Source of the DNA: Mycolicibacterium thermoresistibile | GTDB taxonomy: Bacteria > Actinomycetota > Actinomycetes > Mycobacteriales > Mycobacteriaceae | Direction of reading: 5' to 3' | Assembly (NCBI RefSeq): GCF_900187065.1 | Contig: NZ_LT906483.1 | Coordinates: 1 to 64,000, forward strand | DNA length: 64,000 bases | Shown: in pieces, positions 14,588 through 24,365 of the stretch | Layout of the letters: every line of letters starts with the position of its first letter | How positions within the stretch are numbered: position 1 is the stretch's first letter | Made by a program: the position numbers and the translations under genes | The notes under the pieces: model-generated | Database searches by the model: none | The model's input: only the letters and a program-made list of their open reading frames with translations | What the model was told of the DNA's origin: nothing

Positions 14588-15400
14588 ATGGACCAGCAAC
14601 CCGCCGAGCGGTCCTCCGGGGACGAGGCGGGCCGCACCGACCGGACGGACGGCGCGCAGCGGCGCCGCTCGCCGTGGCGGTACGGGGTGCCGCTGGTCTG
14701 CCTCGCCGCCGGTCTGCTGCTGTCCGCCACCCACGCCGTCGCCGGCGGCGACGAGATCCGCCGCAGCGACGCGCCCCGGCTCGTCGACCTGGTCCGGGAG
14801 ACCCAGGAGTCGGTGGACCGGCTGACCGCCGAACGTGACGCCCTGGCGAACCAGCGGGACAACCGCCACGGGGCGTCTCCCGGCGCGGGTTCGGCGTTGA
14901 CCGCGATCACCGAACGTTCCGCGCGGCTGGCCGACCCGGCCGGGCTCGACCCGCTGCGCGGCCCCGGCCTGGTGGTCACACTCACCGACGCGCAGCGTGA
15001 CGCCGAGGGCCGCTTCCCGCGCGACGCCACCCCCGACGATCTGGTCGTGCACCAGCAGGACATCGAAGCCGTCCTCAACGCACTGTGGGCCGGCGGCGCC
15101 GAGGGCATCCAGATGCAGGATCAACGGTTGATCGCCACCTCGGCACCTCGCTGCGTCGGCAACACGCTGCTGCTCAACGGCCGCACCTACAGCCCGCCGT
15201 ATGTCATCACCGCGGTCGGCGACGTGCCGCGGATGCAGGCCGCGCTGGCCGACGCGCCGCTGGTGCGGCTGTACAAGCAGTACGTGGTCCGGTTCGGCCT
15301 GGGCTACACCGAGGAACCGCGCGCCGAGGTGGAGATCGTCGGCTATCGGGAGCCGGTGCGGATGCGGTTCGCCACCCCGGCCGGTCCCATCGGTTACTGA
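14588..15400 (+). CDS. DUF881 membrane-anchored protein (Rv0012 type)
   Basis: A 270-residue protein with a short charged cytoplasmic start, one membrane helix (about 36-54, GVPLVCLAAGLLLSATHA) and an extracytoplasmic coiled coil plus DUF881 domain containing PGLVVTLTDAQ, DDLVVHQQDIEAVLNALWAGGAEGI and PYVITAVGDVPRM. The ATG at 14588 is chosen over the in-frame ATG at 14543 because GGAGGGGAG lies just before it. Position between crgA and trpG matches Rv0012. Function is unproven, though the context is cell division. Confidence 0.9.
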   Translation: MDQQPAERSSGDEAGRTDRTDGAQRRRSPWRYGVPLVCLAAGLLLSATHAVAGGDEIRRSDAPRLVDLVRETQESVDRLTAERDALANQRDNRHGASPGAGSALTAITERSARLADPAGLDPLRGPGLVVTLTDAQRDAEGRFPRDATPDDLVVHQQDIEAVLNALWAGGAEGIQMQDQRLIATSAPRCVGNTLLLNGRTYSPPYVITAVGDVPRMQAALADAPLVRLYKQYVVRFGLGYTEEPRAEVEIVGYREPVRMRFATPAGPIGY

Positions 15401-15447
15401 TTTCGGCGTGCCCGCGGTCGCTGAGCGAGCGTCAGCACGCCGAAATC
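15399..15447. repeat. Long inverted repeat between DUF881 gene and trpG
   Basis: GATTTCGGCGTGC (15399-15411) and GCACGCCGAAATC (15435-15447) are perfect 13-bp arms around a 23-base loop that itself contains CGCTGAGCGAGCG. It overlaps the stop codon of the upstream gene and ends 21 bp before the trpG start. It could be a terminator, an attenuating leader hairpin or a copy of a dispersed element. Confidence 0.6.
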
Positions 15448-15468
15448 GCCAGGCGGTAGCCTGATCGG

Positions 15469-16143
15469 GTGCAGATTCTCGTCGTCGACAACTACGACAG
15501 CTTCGTGTTCAACCTCGTGCAGTATCTTGGGCAGCTCGGGGTGGACGCACAGGTGTGGCGTAACGACGACGCGCGGCTGGGCACCGAGGCGGCCATCGCC
15601 GACGCGGTGGCGGCCGTCGACGGCGTGCTGCTGAGCCCCGGACCGGGCACCCCGGAACGAGCCGGCGCCTCCATCCCGGTGGTGCGGGCCTGCGCGGCCG
15701 CCGGCACCCCCCTGCTCGGCGTGTGCCTGGGACACCAGGCGATCGGGGTGGCGTTCGGGGCGACCGTCGACCGGGCGCCCGAACTGCTGCACGGCAAGAC
15801 CAGCACCGTGCACCACACCGATGTCGGTGTGCTGCAAGGCCTCCCGGACCCGTTCACCGCGACCCGGTATCACTCGCTGACGATCCTGCCGCAGACCCTG
15901 CCGGCCGAACTGGAGGTCACCGCCCGCACCGCCGGCGGGGTGATCATGGGGGTGCGGCACCGCGAACTCCCGATCCACGGCGTGCAGTTCCACCCGGAGT
16001 CGATCCTCACCGAGGGCGGTCACCGGATGCTGGCCAACTGGCTGGGCTTCTGCGGGGCCGCGCCGGACGACGCCCTGGTCCGCCGCCTCGAGGACGAGGT
16101 GGCCGAGACGGTGCGCGCGGCTACGACGCGAAGTTCAGCGTGA
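15469..16143 (+). CDS. trpG: Class I glutamine amidotransferase, anthranilate/aminodeoxychorismate synthase component II
   Basis: Supplies ammonia from glutamine to a chorismate-using partner (TrpE or PabB) for tryptophan or folate synthesis. The 224-residue protein begins VQILVVDNYDSFVFNLVQYL and has the nucleophile Cys in GVCLGHQAIG (near 84) and the catalytic His/Glu in VQFHPESIL (near 172). The start is GTG at 15469. It is alone, without trpE or pabB beside it, as with Rv0013 (annotated trpG); it may serve both pathways. Confidence 0.93.
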   Translation: MQILVVDNYDSFVFNLVQYLGQLGVDAQVWRNDDARLGTEAAIADAVAAVDGVLLSPGPGTPERAGASIPVVRACAAAGTPLLGVCLGHQAIGVAFGATVDRAPELLHGKTSTVHHTDVGVLQGLPDPFTATRYHSLTILPQTLPAELEVTARTAGGVIMGVRHRELPIHGVQFHPESILTEGGHRMLANWLGFCGAAPDDALVRRLEDEVAETVRAATTRSSA

Positions 16144-17998
16144 TCCGGGCGTCGTAGTTCACCCCGGCACCCGGCGACGGGTTCTGCCGGACCACCGCGT
16201 TGGCGCGTTGCCCGCTGTTGGGGATGTCGGCGCCCTTGTCGAGCACACCGGTCCACCCCAGCGCCCGCAGCCGCGGCTCGGCGTCGGTCCAGAACATGCC
16301 GATCAGATCGGGCATGACGAACTGATTGCCCTTCGACACCTCGAGTTCGATCACCGAATCCAGCGACACCGTGGTCCCGGCCGGTGGATTGGTGCCGACG
16401 ACCTGGCCGGCCGGGGCGGTGCTGTCCACCGCCGACTGGGTGAACTTGGTGAAGCCGTACACCGAGAGATTCCGTTCGGCCAGCTCGACGGTCTGCCCGG
16501 TGATGTCGGGGACCTCCCGGGTCGCCGGACCGGTGCCCACCACCACGGTGATCTCGTTGGTGATCGCCGCGGTCTGGTTCGCCGGCGGGTTGGTCGCCAC
16601 CACCTTGCCGCGGAGCTCCGGCGTGGACGGCGACTCCGACTGCCGGAACTTCTCGAACCCGGCCGCCGACAGCCGGCGCACCGCCTCGGCGTAGGTCAGC
16701 GACGACACATCGGGGATCTCCCGCTGCTGCGGCCCGGTGGACACGTTCACGGTGATCTCGTCACCGGCCGACACCGAAGTGTCGGCGGGCGGATCGGTGC
16801 TGATCACCCGGTCCGGCGGCACCGAGTTGTCCGGCTGCTGCTGGGTGCGGGTCTTGAAACCGCGGTTCTGCAGCGCGGCGATCGCGTCGGCGGACGCCTG
16901 ACCGCTCACATCGGGCACCTGCACGTTGCGCGGGTTGCCGCCGATCATGTTGATCGCCACCGTGACCACCACGGTCAGCACCGCCAGCACCGCCACCGCG
17001 GCCACCCAGCGGCCCACCGACCCGCCCCGGTCGGATCCCGTGTAGCGCGGGATCACCGGGTCGATCACCGCATCGGTCGGCTGGGTGCGGTCGTGAGCCG
17101 GCCCCGACGCCAGCAGCGAGGTGCGTTCGGCGTCGGTGAGCACCTTGGGCGCCTCGGGCTGTTCACCGCTGTGCACCCGCACCAGGTCGGCCCGCATCTC
17201 CGCGGCGGTCTGGTAGCGGTTGTCTGGGTTCTTGGCCAGCGCCTTGAGCACCACCGCGTCCAGTTCCGGCGACACCGCCGGATTGCGCCGCGACGGCGGC
17301 ACCGGATCCTCCCGGACGTGCTGGTAGGCCACCGCCACCGGGGAGTCCCCGACGAATGGCGGCTCACCGGTGAGGATCTCGTAGAGCACGCAGCCCAGCG
17401 AGTACACATCCGAGCGGGCGTCGACGGTCTCCCCGCGGGCCTGCTCCGGCGACAGGTACTGCGCGGTGCCGATCACCGCCGCGGTCTGGGTGACGCTGTT
17501 GCTGTCCGCGATGGCCCGGGCGATGCCGAAGTCCATCACCTTCACCGCGCCGGTCTTGCTGATCATGATGTTCGCCGGTTTGACGTCGCGGTGGATGATG
17601 CCGTGCTGGTGGCTGAAGTTCAGCGCCTGACAGGCGTCGGCGATCACCTCGATGGCCCGTTTCGGCTCCATCGGACCGTCGGTGTGCACGATGTCGCGCA
17701 GCGTCACCCCGTCGACGTACTCCATGACGATGTAGGGCAACGGCCCGGTGGGGGTCTCGGCCTCCCCGGTGTCGTACACCGCGACGATCGCCGGATGGTT
17801 CAGCGCAGCCGCGTTCTGCGCCTCACGGCGGAATCGCAGGTAGAAACTCGGGTCGCGGGCCAGGTCGGCGCGCAGCACCTTGACCGCGACGTCGCGGTGC
17901 AGCCGCAGGTCACGGGCGAGGTGGACTTCGGACATGCCGCCGAAGCCGAGTATTTCGCCGAGCTCGTAGCGGTCGGACAGATGCTGGGGCGTCGTCAT
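16121..17998 (-). CDS. pknB: Receptor Ser/Thr protein kinase PknB
   Basis: Essential kinase that senses peptidoglycan fragments and phosphorylates cell-wall and division targets. The 625-residue protein has a kinase domain (about 10-275) with [11 protein letters not shown]-binding Lys40, HRDVKPANI and MDFGIARA, a Pro/Thr-rich juxtamembrane stretch, a membrane helix near 333-354, and four extracellular PASTA domains (for example [30 protein letters not shown]). The start ATG overlaps the pknA stop (ATGA). Its end overlaps the convergent trpG end by 23 bp. Confidence 0.98.
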   Translation of the reverse strand: MTTPQHLSDRYELGEILGFGGMSEVHLARDLRLHRDVAVKVLRADLARDPSFYLRFRREAQNAAALNHPAIVAVYDTGEAETPTGPLPYIVMEYVDGVTLRDIVHTDGPMEPKRAIEVIADACQALNFSHQHGIIHRDVKPANIMISKTGAVKVMDFGIARAIADSNSVTQTAAVIGTAQYLSPEQARGETVDARSDVYSLGCVLYEILTGEPPFVGDSPVAVAYQHVREDPVPPSRRNPAVSPELDAVVLKALAKNPDNRYQTAAEMRADLVRVHSGEQPEAPKVLTDAERTSLLASGPAHDRTQPTDAVIDPVIPRYTGSDRGGSVGRWVAAVAVLAVLTVVVTVAINMIGGNPRNVQVPDVSGQASADAIAALQNRGFKTRTQQQPDNSVPPDRVISTDPPADTSVSAGDEITVNVSTGPQQREIPDVSSLTYAEAVRRLSAAGFEKFRQSESPSTPELRGKVVATNPPANQTAAITNEITVVVGTGPATREVPDITGQTVELAERNLSVYGFTKFTQSAVDSTAPAGQVVGTNPPAGTTVSLDSVIELEVSKGNQFVMPDLIGMFWTDAEPRLRALGWTGVLDKGADIPNSGQRANAVVRQNPSPGAGVNYDARITLNFAS

Positions 17999-19266
17999 GG
18001 CAGTGTCTGTTCGAGATCTGGTGGTCGGGGCGCGGCGGGATCCGCAGCCCACTCAATTGTGTCCGGTCCGGGCCCGGTTTCCGGTACCGGAGTCTCGTCG
18101 GGACCGAACCCGGTGGGCTCGAACCGCGGCAGCGCCCCCGGCGCCGGTTCGGTGACGGTGGTGGTGACCGTCGGCGGCGGCGACTGCTGTTCGCGCCGTT
18201 CCTGGGCGTTGAGCACGATGAGGATCGCGATGATGATCGCCAGCGCGCCGAGCACCCCGGCGGCCCACAGCAGCGCGCGCTGACCCGGAGAGAAGGTGCG
18301 CCGCGGCGGCGGGCGGTGCTGGGCGGGACGCGGCCGGACACCGGTGGCGGCGGCGCGGACCTGCGCCCCGGACGGGATGGCGGCCGGGGCGGCCCGGTTG
18401 ATCGACGGCGCCTGGTTGGGGCGCGGCGGGCGGCGGCCGGACCGCACCGCGGCGACGGCGTCGGCGAACTGACCACCGTTGCGGTACCGCATGCCCGGGT
18501 TCTTCACCAACGTGATCTCGATCAGCTCCCGCACGTTGGGTGGCAGATCGGCGGGCAGCGGTGGCGGTGTCTCCTTGATGTGCTTCATCGCGACGGTCAA
18601 CGCGCCGTCCCCGGTGAACGGCCGGCGGCCCGACACCGCCTCGTAGCCGACCACACCGAGCGAGTAGACATCGCTGGCCGCGGTGGCGTCGTGGCCCAGC
18701 GCCTGTTCCGGGGCGATGTACTGGGCGGTGCCCATCACCATGCCGGTCTGGGTGACCGGGGCGGCGTCGACCGCCTTGGCGATGCCGAAGTCGGTGAGCT
18801 TCACCTGCCCGGTCGGGGTGATCAGGATGTTGCCGGGTTTGACGTCGCGGTGCACCAGCCCGGCGGTGTGCGCGACCTGCAGGGCCCGGCCGGTCTGCTC
18901 GAGCATGTCCAGCGCGTGCCGCAGCGACAGCCGCCCGGTGCGTTTGAGCACCGAGTTCAGCGGCTCGCCGTTGACCAGTTCCATCACCAGGTAGGCGGTG
19001 CGGCCCGACCCGTCGATGTCGGTCTCGCCGTAGTCGTACACGCTGGCGATGCCGGGATGGTTGAGCATCGCGACGGTGCGGGCTTCGGCACGGAACCGTT
19101 CGACGAACTCCGGGTCGTCGGAGAACTCGGCCTTGAGCACCTTGATCGCGACGCGGCGGCCCAGCCGGGAGTCCACACCCTCCCAGACCTGGCCCATGCC
19201 GCCGGTGGCGATGAGCCGCTGCAGCCGGTACCGCCCGGACAGCGTCACTCCGACGCGGGCCGTCAC
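17995..19266 (-). CDS. pknA: Ser/Thr protein kinase PknA
   Basis: Essential partner of PknB in regulation of growth and cell shape. The 423-residue protein has kinase motifs [41 protein letters not shown] and DFGIAKAVD, a Pro/Arg-rich linker and one membrane helix near 341-362 ([20 protein letters not shown]), then a short extracellular tail without PASTA repeats. The GTG start at 19266 gives [14 protein letters not shown], aligned with the known M. tuberculosis start. pbpA ends 50 bp upstream. Confidence 0.98.
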   Translation of the reverse strand: MTARVGVTLSGRYRLQRLIATGGMGQVWEGVDSRLGRRVAIKVLKAEFSDDPEFVERFRAEARTVAMLNHPGIASVYDYGETDIDGSGRTAYLVMELVNGEPLNSVLKRTGRLSLRHALDMLEQTGRALQVAHTAGLVHRDVKPGNILITPTGQVKLTDFGIAKAVDAAPVTQTGMVMGTAQYIAPEQALGHDATAASDVYSLGVVGYEAVSGRRPFTGDGALTVAMKHIKETPPPLPADLPPNVRELIEITLVKNPGMRYRNGGQFADAVAAVRSGRRPPRPNQAPSINRAAPAAIPSGAQVRAAATGVRPRPAQHRPPPRRTFSPGQRALLWAAGVLGALAIIIAILIVLNAQERREQQSPPPTVTTTVTEPAPGALPRFEPTGFGPDETPVPETGPGPDTIEWAADPAAPRPPDLEQTLP

Positions 19267-19315
19267 GGGACGACCCCGCTTCGATCGGGCCGAGACTGGG
19301 ACAGCGACCGGGACG

Positions 19316-20791
19316 TCATGCGTCCTCCCGCAGCGCCGCCGCTATGGTGGCCCGCCCGATCGGGGCGGCGAGGGCGCCACCGGTGGCCGACAATCTGTCA
19401 CCGCCGTCCTCCACCAGCACTGCCACGGCGACGCGGGGTGCCTGCGCGGGTGCGAACGCGATGTACCACGCATGCGGCGGGGTGTTGCGCGGATCCGGTC
19501 CGTGCTCCGCCGTGCCTGTCTTCGAAGCGATCTGCACGCCGGCAATGGCCCCCTTCTGCTGTGTCATTTGCTCGGCGCCGACCATCAAGTCCGTTAGTGT
19601 AGCCGCGACCTGGGGTGACACCGCCCGGCGCTCTTCGACCGGGGCCGTGCTGCTGATGTGGGACAGATCAGGTCCGCGAAGACTGTCGACCAGATAGGGC
19701 CGCATCATCACGCCGTCATTGGCGATGGTGGCCGCCACCATCGCATTCTGCAAGGGGGTCATCTTCACGTCCCGCTGCCCGATGCTGGACATACCCACCG
19801 CGGCGGCGTCCTCGAGCGGGCCCACGCCGGATTCGGCGACCTGCAACGGGATCGGCGGCAGCGGGGTGTCCAGGCCGAAGTTCTCCGCGGCGGCCCGCAG
19901 CGCGTCGGCGCCCAGGTCGATGCCCAGTTCGACGAATGCGGTGTTGCAGGACCTCGCGAACGCCTCGCGCAGCGACGCCGTCGGCCCGCCGCCGCAGGGC
20001 TGGCCGCCGTAGTTCTGCAGGGTGGCGGTGCTGTCGGGCAGCGGCACCCGCGCCGCGGCGGTTAGCTGGGTCTCCGGGGTCGCGCCGGCCTCCAGCGCCG
20101 CGGCCGTGGTGATCACCTTGAACGTCGAGCCCGGCGGGTAGGTCTGGGCGATGGACCGGTTGAGCATCGGCTCGTCCGGATCGTCGCGCAACCGCTGCCA
20201 GGCCGCGGTCTGGTCGTCGATGTTGTGGGTGGCCAGCTCGTTGGGGTCGTAGGACGGTGTGGACACCATCGCCAGGATCTTGCCGGTGGACGGTTCGACG
20301 GCGACCACCGAACCGGTGCACGGGCCCTCACAGCCCTCCTGCATGGCCTGCCAGGCGGCCTGCTGCACCCGGGTGTTGATGGTGGTGGCGACATTGCCGC
20401 CGCGCGGATCGCGGCCGGTGAAGAAGTCGGCCAGCCGGCGGCCGAACAGCCGCTGATCCGAACCGTTGAGCAGCGCGTCCTCGGCCCGCTCCAGGCCGCT
20501 GCTGGAGAACCGCAGCGAGTAGAACCCGGTGACCGGCGCGTACATCAGCGGTTCCGGGTAGACCCGCAGGAACCGGAACCGCCCGGGGGTGGACACCGAA
20601 TAGGCCAGCAGCTCCCCGCCCGCGGTGATCTGACCGCGTTGCCGGGAGTACTCGTCGAGCAGCATGCGCTGGTTCCGCGGATCCGACCGCAGGCTGTCGG
20701 CGGTGAACACCTGGGTGAAGGTGGCGTTGGCCAACAGCAGCACGATCAGCGCCATGAACGCGATCGACAGGCGGCGCAGTGAGGTGTTCAT
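19316..20791 (-). CDS. pbpA: Penicillin-binding protein A (class B transpeptidase)
   Basis: Cross-links peptidoglycan at division. The 491-residue protein has an N-terminal membrane anchor (about 10-30) and the transpeptidase motifs: STFK in [15 protein letters not shown] in [10 protein letters not shown], and KTG in [12 protein letters not shown]. The ATG at 20791 overlaps the rodA stop (ATGA). In M. tuberculosis PbpA is a PknB substrate and is encoded in the same cluster, which fits the arrangement here. Confidence 0.97.
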   Translation of the reverse strand: MNTSLRRLSIAFMALIVLLLANATFTQVFTADSLRSDPRNQRMLLDEYSRQRGQITAGGELLAYSVSTPGRFRFLRVYPEPLMYAPVTGFYSLRFSSSGLERAEDALLNGSDQRLFGRRLADFFTGRDPRGGNVATTINTRVQQAAWQAMQEGCEGPCTGSVVAVEPSTGKILAMVSTPSYDPNELATHNIDDQTAAWQRLRDDPDEPMLNRSIAQTYPPGSTFKVITTAAALEAGATPETQLTAAARVPLPDSTATLQNYGGQPCGGGPTASLREAFARSCNTAFVELGIDLGADALRAAAENFGLDTPLPPIPLQVAESGVGPLEDAAAVGMSSIGQRDVKMTPLQNAMVAATIANDGVMMRPYLVDSLRGPDLSHISSTAPVEERRAVSPQVAATLTDLMVGAEQMTQQKGAIAGVQIASKTGTAEHGPDPRNTPPHAWYIAFAPAQAPRVAVAVLVEDGGDRLSATGGALAAPIGRATIAAALREDA

Positions 20792-22203
20792 ACCTTCTCG
20801 ATCACCTCGGTCTTGGCCGTCGCGATCGGTGTCGGGTTGGTCTTGCGGGTGTCCAGCGGCGACCGCGCGGCGTGTGAGATGCGCAGCAGGATGGCCAGCA
20901 GCAGGTAGTTGGCCAGCAGCGACGACCCACCGTAGGACATCCACGGGGTGGTCAGCCCGGTCAGCGGGATCAGCTTGGTCACCCCGCCGACGACGATGAA
21001 CAGCTGCAGCGCCAGCGTGGACGCCAGCCCGGCGGCCAACAGCTTGCCGAAGCTGTCCCGCACCGCGATCGCGGTGCGCAGGCCGCGGATGATGACGATG
21101 GTGTAGAGCATCAGCACCGCGGCCAGCCCGACCAGGCCGAGCTCCTCACCGACGGCGGCGATGATGAAGTCGGTGGACGCCGCCGGCACCGTGCCCGGCT
21201 GACCGTTGCCGAGACCGGTGCCGAAGATGCCGCCGGTGGCGAAGCTGAACAGCGACTGCGCCATCTGGTAGCCGCCGCCGTCGAAGTCGGCGAACGGGTC
21301 CAGCCAGGTCTGCACCCGCAGCCGCACGTGGTCGAAGATGTGGTAGGCGACGAAGCTGCCGGCGGCGAACAACGCGAGGCCGATGACCACCCAGCTGAGC
21401 CGTTCGGTCGCGATGTAGACCAGCACCAGAAACGACGTGTACAGCAGCAGCGAGGTGCCCAGGTCCTTCTCGAACACCATCACCCCGACCGACAGGATCC
21501 ACGCCGCCAGCAGCGGGGCCAGATCGCGGGGCCGCGGCAGATCCATGCCCAGGAAGTGTTTCCCGGCGCTGGTGAACAGGCTGCGTTTCTCCACCAGCAC
21601 CGCGGCGAAGAACACCAGCAGCAGGATCTTGGAGAACTCGGCGGGCTGGATGGAGAAGCCCGGGAACTGGATCCAGATCTTGGCGCCGCCCTGCTCGGAG
21701 AATCGGCGCGGCAACACCGCCGGTATGGCCAGCAGGATCAGCCCGGTCGCCCCGCACAGGTAGCCGTAGCGGGACAGCAGCCGGTGATCCTTGAGGAACA
21801 CCACGACCAGCGAGAAACCGATCACCGCGGCGAGCGTCCACAGGGTCTGCTGGGTGGCGCTGGGGCTCTCGACGGCCTGACCGGACAGTTCCCCGGCGGC
21901 CAGGTCCAGCCGGTGGATCATCACCAGTCCCAGCCCGTTGAGCAGGGCCACCACCGGCAGCAGCAGCGGATCGGCATAGGGCGCGAAGCGGCGTACCGCC
22001 AGATGCGCACCGCCGAACAGCGCCAGATAGGCGGCCCCGTACTGGATCAGATGCCAGCTGACGCCGCGTTCCTGGTTGGCCTCCACCAGCAGCAGGGCCA
22101 CCATCGTGATCACCGCCGCGAACGCCAGCAGGAGAAGTTCGGCGTTGCGCCGCGTCGGTAACGGAGGGACCACCGTCACCGCTGCCTGGGGCTGCGTGGT
22201 CAC
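20788..22203 (-). CDS. rodA: SEDS peptidoglycan glycosyltransferase RodA
   Basis: Polymerises lipid II into glycan strands for elongation together with a class B PBP. The 471-residue polytopic protein has many membrane helices and the SEDS signatures QPAEFSKILLLVFFA, GTGLGNGQPGTVPAASTDFI (the catalytic Asp is near the end of this stretch), AAVGEELGLVG and TTPWMSYGGSSLLANY. The GTG start at 22203 overlaps the pstP stop. Confidence 0.97.
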   Translation of the reverse strand: MTTQPQAAVTVVPPLPTRRNAELLLLAFAAVITMVALLLVEANQERGVSWHLIQYGAAYLALFGGAHLAVRRFAPYADPLLLPVVALLNGLGLVMIHRLDLAAGELSGQAVESPSATQQTLWTLAAVIGFSLVVVFLKDHRLLSRYGYLCGATGLILLAIPAVLPRRFSEQGGAKIWIQFPGFSIQPAEFSKILLLVFFAAVLVEKRSLFTSAGKHFLGMDLPRPRDLAPLLAAWILSVGVMVFEKDLGTSLLLYTSFLVLVYIATERLSWVVIGLALFAAGSFVAYHIFDHVRLRVQTWLDPFADFDGGGYQMAQSLFSFATGGIFGTGLGNGQPGTVPAASTDFIIAAVGEELGLVGLAAVLMLYTIVIIRGLRTAIAVRDSFGKLLAAGLASTLALQLFIVVGGVTKLIPLTGLTTPWMSYGGSSLLANYLLLAILLRISHAARSPLDTRKTNPTPIATAKTEVIEKV

Positions 22204-23756
22204 GGCAGTTCCCGGCAGGTTGTGCCCGGCTCAGGAGGCGGCGGCGGAAGCGCGGTCACGGTCGGGGCCGGTGGCCGCGGCGGCCCCGGGGTCTCGGCGC
22301 CGGGTGTCTGGCCTTGAGGTGTCTGGCCGGCGGGCGTCCGGGCCTCCGGCGCCGGGCTGGGCGGCGCGGGCGAGATGGTGCGCGGTGTCTCGGGCGCCGG
22401 GTTGCCGCCGGTCTGCGGCGCCCGGGTCGGATCGTTGTGCTGGGTGGGCAGATGCGGTCGGGGTGCCGGGCTGGTTGTCGGCTGCGGCGCGGGGCACGGG
22501 GGCAGCACCGAGGTGCGGGCCAGCTCCTCGATCTGACCGATGGCGTCGTCCAGCGAGCCGCCGGGCAGCCCGGCCGACACCTGGGCCCGTTCGGACGGAC
22601 GCATGTCATCGAGGTGCAGCAGCTTGCAGTTCAGGGTGTCGTCGGTCTGGTCGGGGCTGATGAGCGACAGCTGGTTGCGGGAGCTGATGCAGCCGACCAG
22701 ATACGGCTCCTGCAGCGAGTAGCCCAGCACCGAACCCTGCACGCCCCGCATGATCGACACCGTGCCGTTGTCGGCGACGACGTAGAAGTTGTTGCGCACG
22801 ATCTCGCGGGCCACCGCCAGGCTGGCCAGCACCGCCAGCACGATCAGTGTCGCGCCGATGACGATGCGGCGCCGCGACCGGGGTTTGGCGGGGGGTTCCT
22901 CGGCCGGCGGCAGGGCGCGTTTGACCTCGTTGCGTTTCGGGTTGAACGCCGAGGCGCGGCCGGCCGAGGTGTCGGGCGGCGCGTTCTGGTCGTCCTCACC
23001 GGAGACGGCGCCGGCCAGGATCGGTTGGGTCTGGCCGTATTCGTAGTCGACGACGTCGGCGACCACCACGGTGACGTTGTCCGGCCCGCCGCCGCGCAGC
23101 GCCAGCTCGATGAGCCGGTCGGCGGCGTCACCGGGATCGGGCAGCTTGAGCGCCTCCAGGATGGTGTCCTGGCTGACCGGGTCGGACAGCCCGTCCGAGC
23201 ACAGCAGATAGCGGTCGCCGGCGCGGGCCTCGCGCATGATGAGCGTGGGCTCGACCTCGTGGCCGGTCAGCGCCCGCATGATCAGTGAGCGCTGCGGATG
23301 GCTGTGCGCCTCCTCGGCGGTGATGCGGCCCTCGTCCACGAGGGTCTGCACGAAGGTGTCGTCCTTGGTGATCTGGGTCAGCTCACCGTCGCGCAGCAGA
23401 TAGCCACGGGAGTCGCCGATGTGCACCAGACCGAGCCGGTTCCCGGCGAACAGGATCGCGGTCAGGGTGGTGCCCATGCCCTCGAGTTCCGGGTCGGCCT
23501 GGATGTGCTCAGCGATCGCCGCGTTGCCCTCCTTGACGGCGGCCTCGAGTTTGCTGAGCAGGTCGCCGCCGGGTTCGTCGTCATCGAGGGGTGCGAGCGC
23601 GGCGATCACCAGCTGGGACGCCACCTCACCGGCGGCGTGGCCACCCATCCCGTCCGCGAGCGCGAGCAGGCGCGCTCCGGCGTAGACGGAGTCTTCGTTG
23701 TTCGCGCGCACCAGACCCCGGTCACTGCGCGCCGCATAGCGCAGGACGAGTGTCAC
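22200..23756 (-). CDS. pstP: PP2C-family Ser/Thr phosphatase PstP
   Basis: The main Ser/Thr phosphatase of mycobacteria, reversing PknA/PknB phosphorylation. The 518-residue protein starts LVLRYAARSDRGLVRANNEDS and has the metal-binding motifs LADGMGGHAAGEVAS, GDSRGYLL, CSDGLSD and GGPDNVTVVVADV. A membrane helix lies near 302-321 (RIVIGATLIVLAVLASLAVA), followed by an extracellular domain and a long Pro/Thr/Glu-rich tail that is longer and more repetitive than needed. The GTG start at 23756 overlaps the fhaB stop (GTGA). Confidence 0.97.
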   Translation of the reverse strand: MTLVLRYAARSDRGLVRANNEDSVYAGARLLALADGMGGHAAGEVASQLVIAALAPLDDDEPGGDLLSKLEAAVKEGNAAIAEHIQADPELEGMGTTLTAILFAGNRLGLVHIGDSRGYLLRDGELTQITKDDTFVQTLVDEGRITAEEAHSHPQRSLIMRALTGHEVEPTLIMREARAGDRYLLCSDGLSDPVSQDTILEALKLPDPGDAADRLIELALRGGGPDNVTVVVADVVDYEYGQTQPILAGAVSGEDDQNAPPDTSAGRASAFNPKRNEVKRALPPAEEPPAKPRSRRRIVIGATLIVLAVLASLAVAREIVRNNFYVVADNGTVSIMRGVQGSVLGYSLQEPYLVGCISSRNQLSLISPDQTDDTLNCKLLHLDDMRPSERAQVSAGLPGGSLDDAIGQIEELARTSVLPPCPAPQPTTSPAPRPHLPTQHNDPTRAPQTGGNPAPETPRTISPAPPSPAPEARTPAGQTPQGQTPGAETPGPPRPPAPTVTALPPPPPEPGTTCRELP

Positions 23757-24220
23757 GGGCGTAGCTCGATCACCGTCTTGCCGATGCGAACCGGCGTGCC
23801 AATCGGGACGCGTACCGCGGTAGTCACCTTCACCCTGTCCAGGTATGTGCCGTTGGTCGATCCTAGGTCTTCCACGTACCACTCTGACCCGCGTGGCGAC
23901 AGTCGCGCATGGCGAGTCGAGGCGTAGTCGTCGGTGAGCACCAAGGTGGAGTCATCGGCGCGGCCGATCAGCACCGGTTGGCTGCCCAGCGGGATGCGGG
24001 TGCCGGCCAGCGCGCCCTCGACCACCACCAGTTGGCGCGCGACGTTGCGGCGTTGCCGGCTGGGCAGCAGCGAACCGCGCAGCGGCAGGCCGCGGCGCAT
24101 CATCACAGCCCCGGTCGGCGCGTAGATGTCGGTGCGCAGGATCCGCAACACCGACCAGATGAACAGCCACAGCAGCAGCAGGAAGCCGACGCGGGTCAGC
24201 TGCAGAACTAACCCCTGCAT
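23753..24220 (-). CDS. fhaB: FHA-domain protein FhaB (FipA)
   Basis: A 155-residue phosphothreonine-binding adaptor linked to FtsZ and FtsQ under stress in M. tuberculosis. It has one N-terminal membrane helix (about 5-28, LTRVGFLLLLWLFIWSVLRI) and a C-terminal FHA domain with IPLGSQPVLIGRADDSTL, YASTRHARLS and DLGSTNGTYLD. It is the second gene of the minus-strand cluster and shares its stop with the pstP start. Confidence 0.95.
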   Translation of the reverse strand: MQGLVLQLTRVGFLLLLWLFIWSVLRILRTDIYAPTGAVMMRRGLPLRGSLLPSRQRRNVARQLVVVEGALAGTRIPLGSQPVLIGRADDSTLVLTDDYASTRHARLSPRGSEWYVEDLGSTNGTYLDRVKVTTAVRVPIGTPVRIGKTVIELRP

Positions 24221-24365
24221 CTGACGTCCTCTCCGTGCCCGGCCGGTTCTCGGTGCGCCGAAGTCATCGGCTCAGAGATCATCGGCAACGTCACGATACT
24301 TGGACAACGATCATCATGAGGGCCAAGCGTGCGGCTTCGCCCCCAATGTCGTGATCGGTGGGTCC

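Noticed and set aside
16208..18283. 691-codon plus-strand open frame
   Set aside because: Antisense to pknB and the end of pknA; composition is Arg/His/Gly/Val-rich with no motif.
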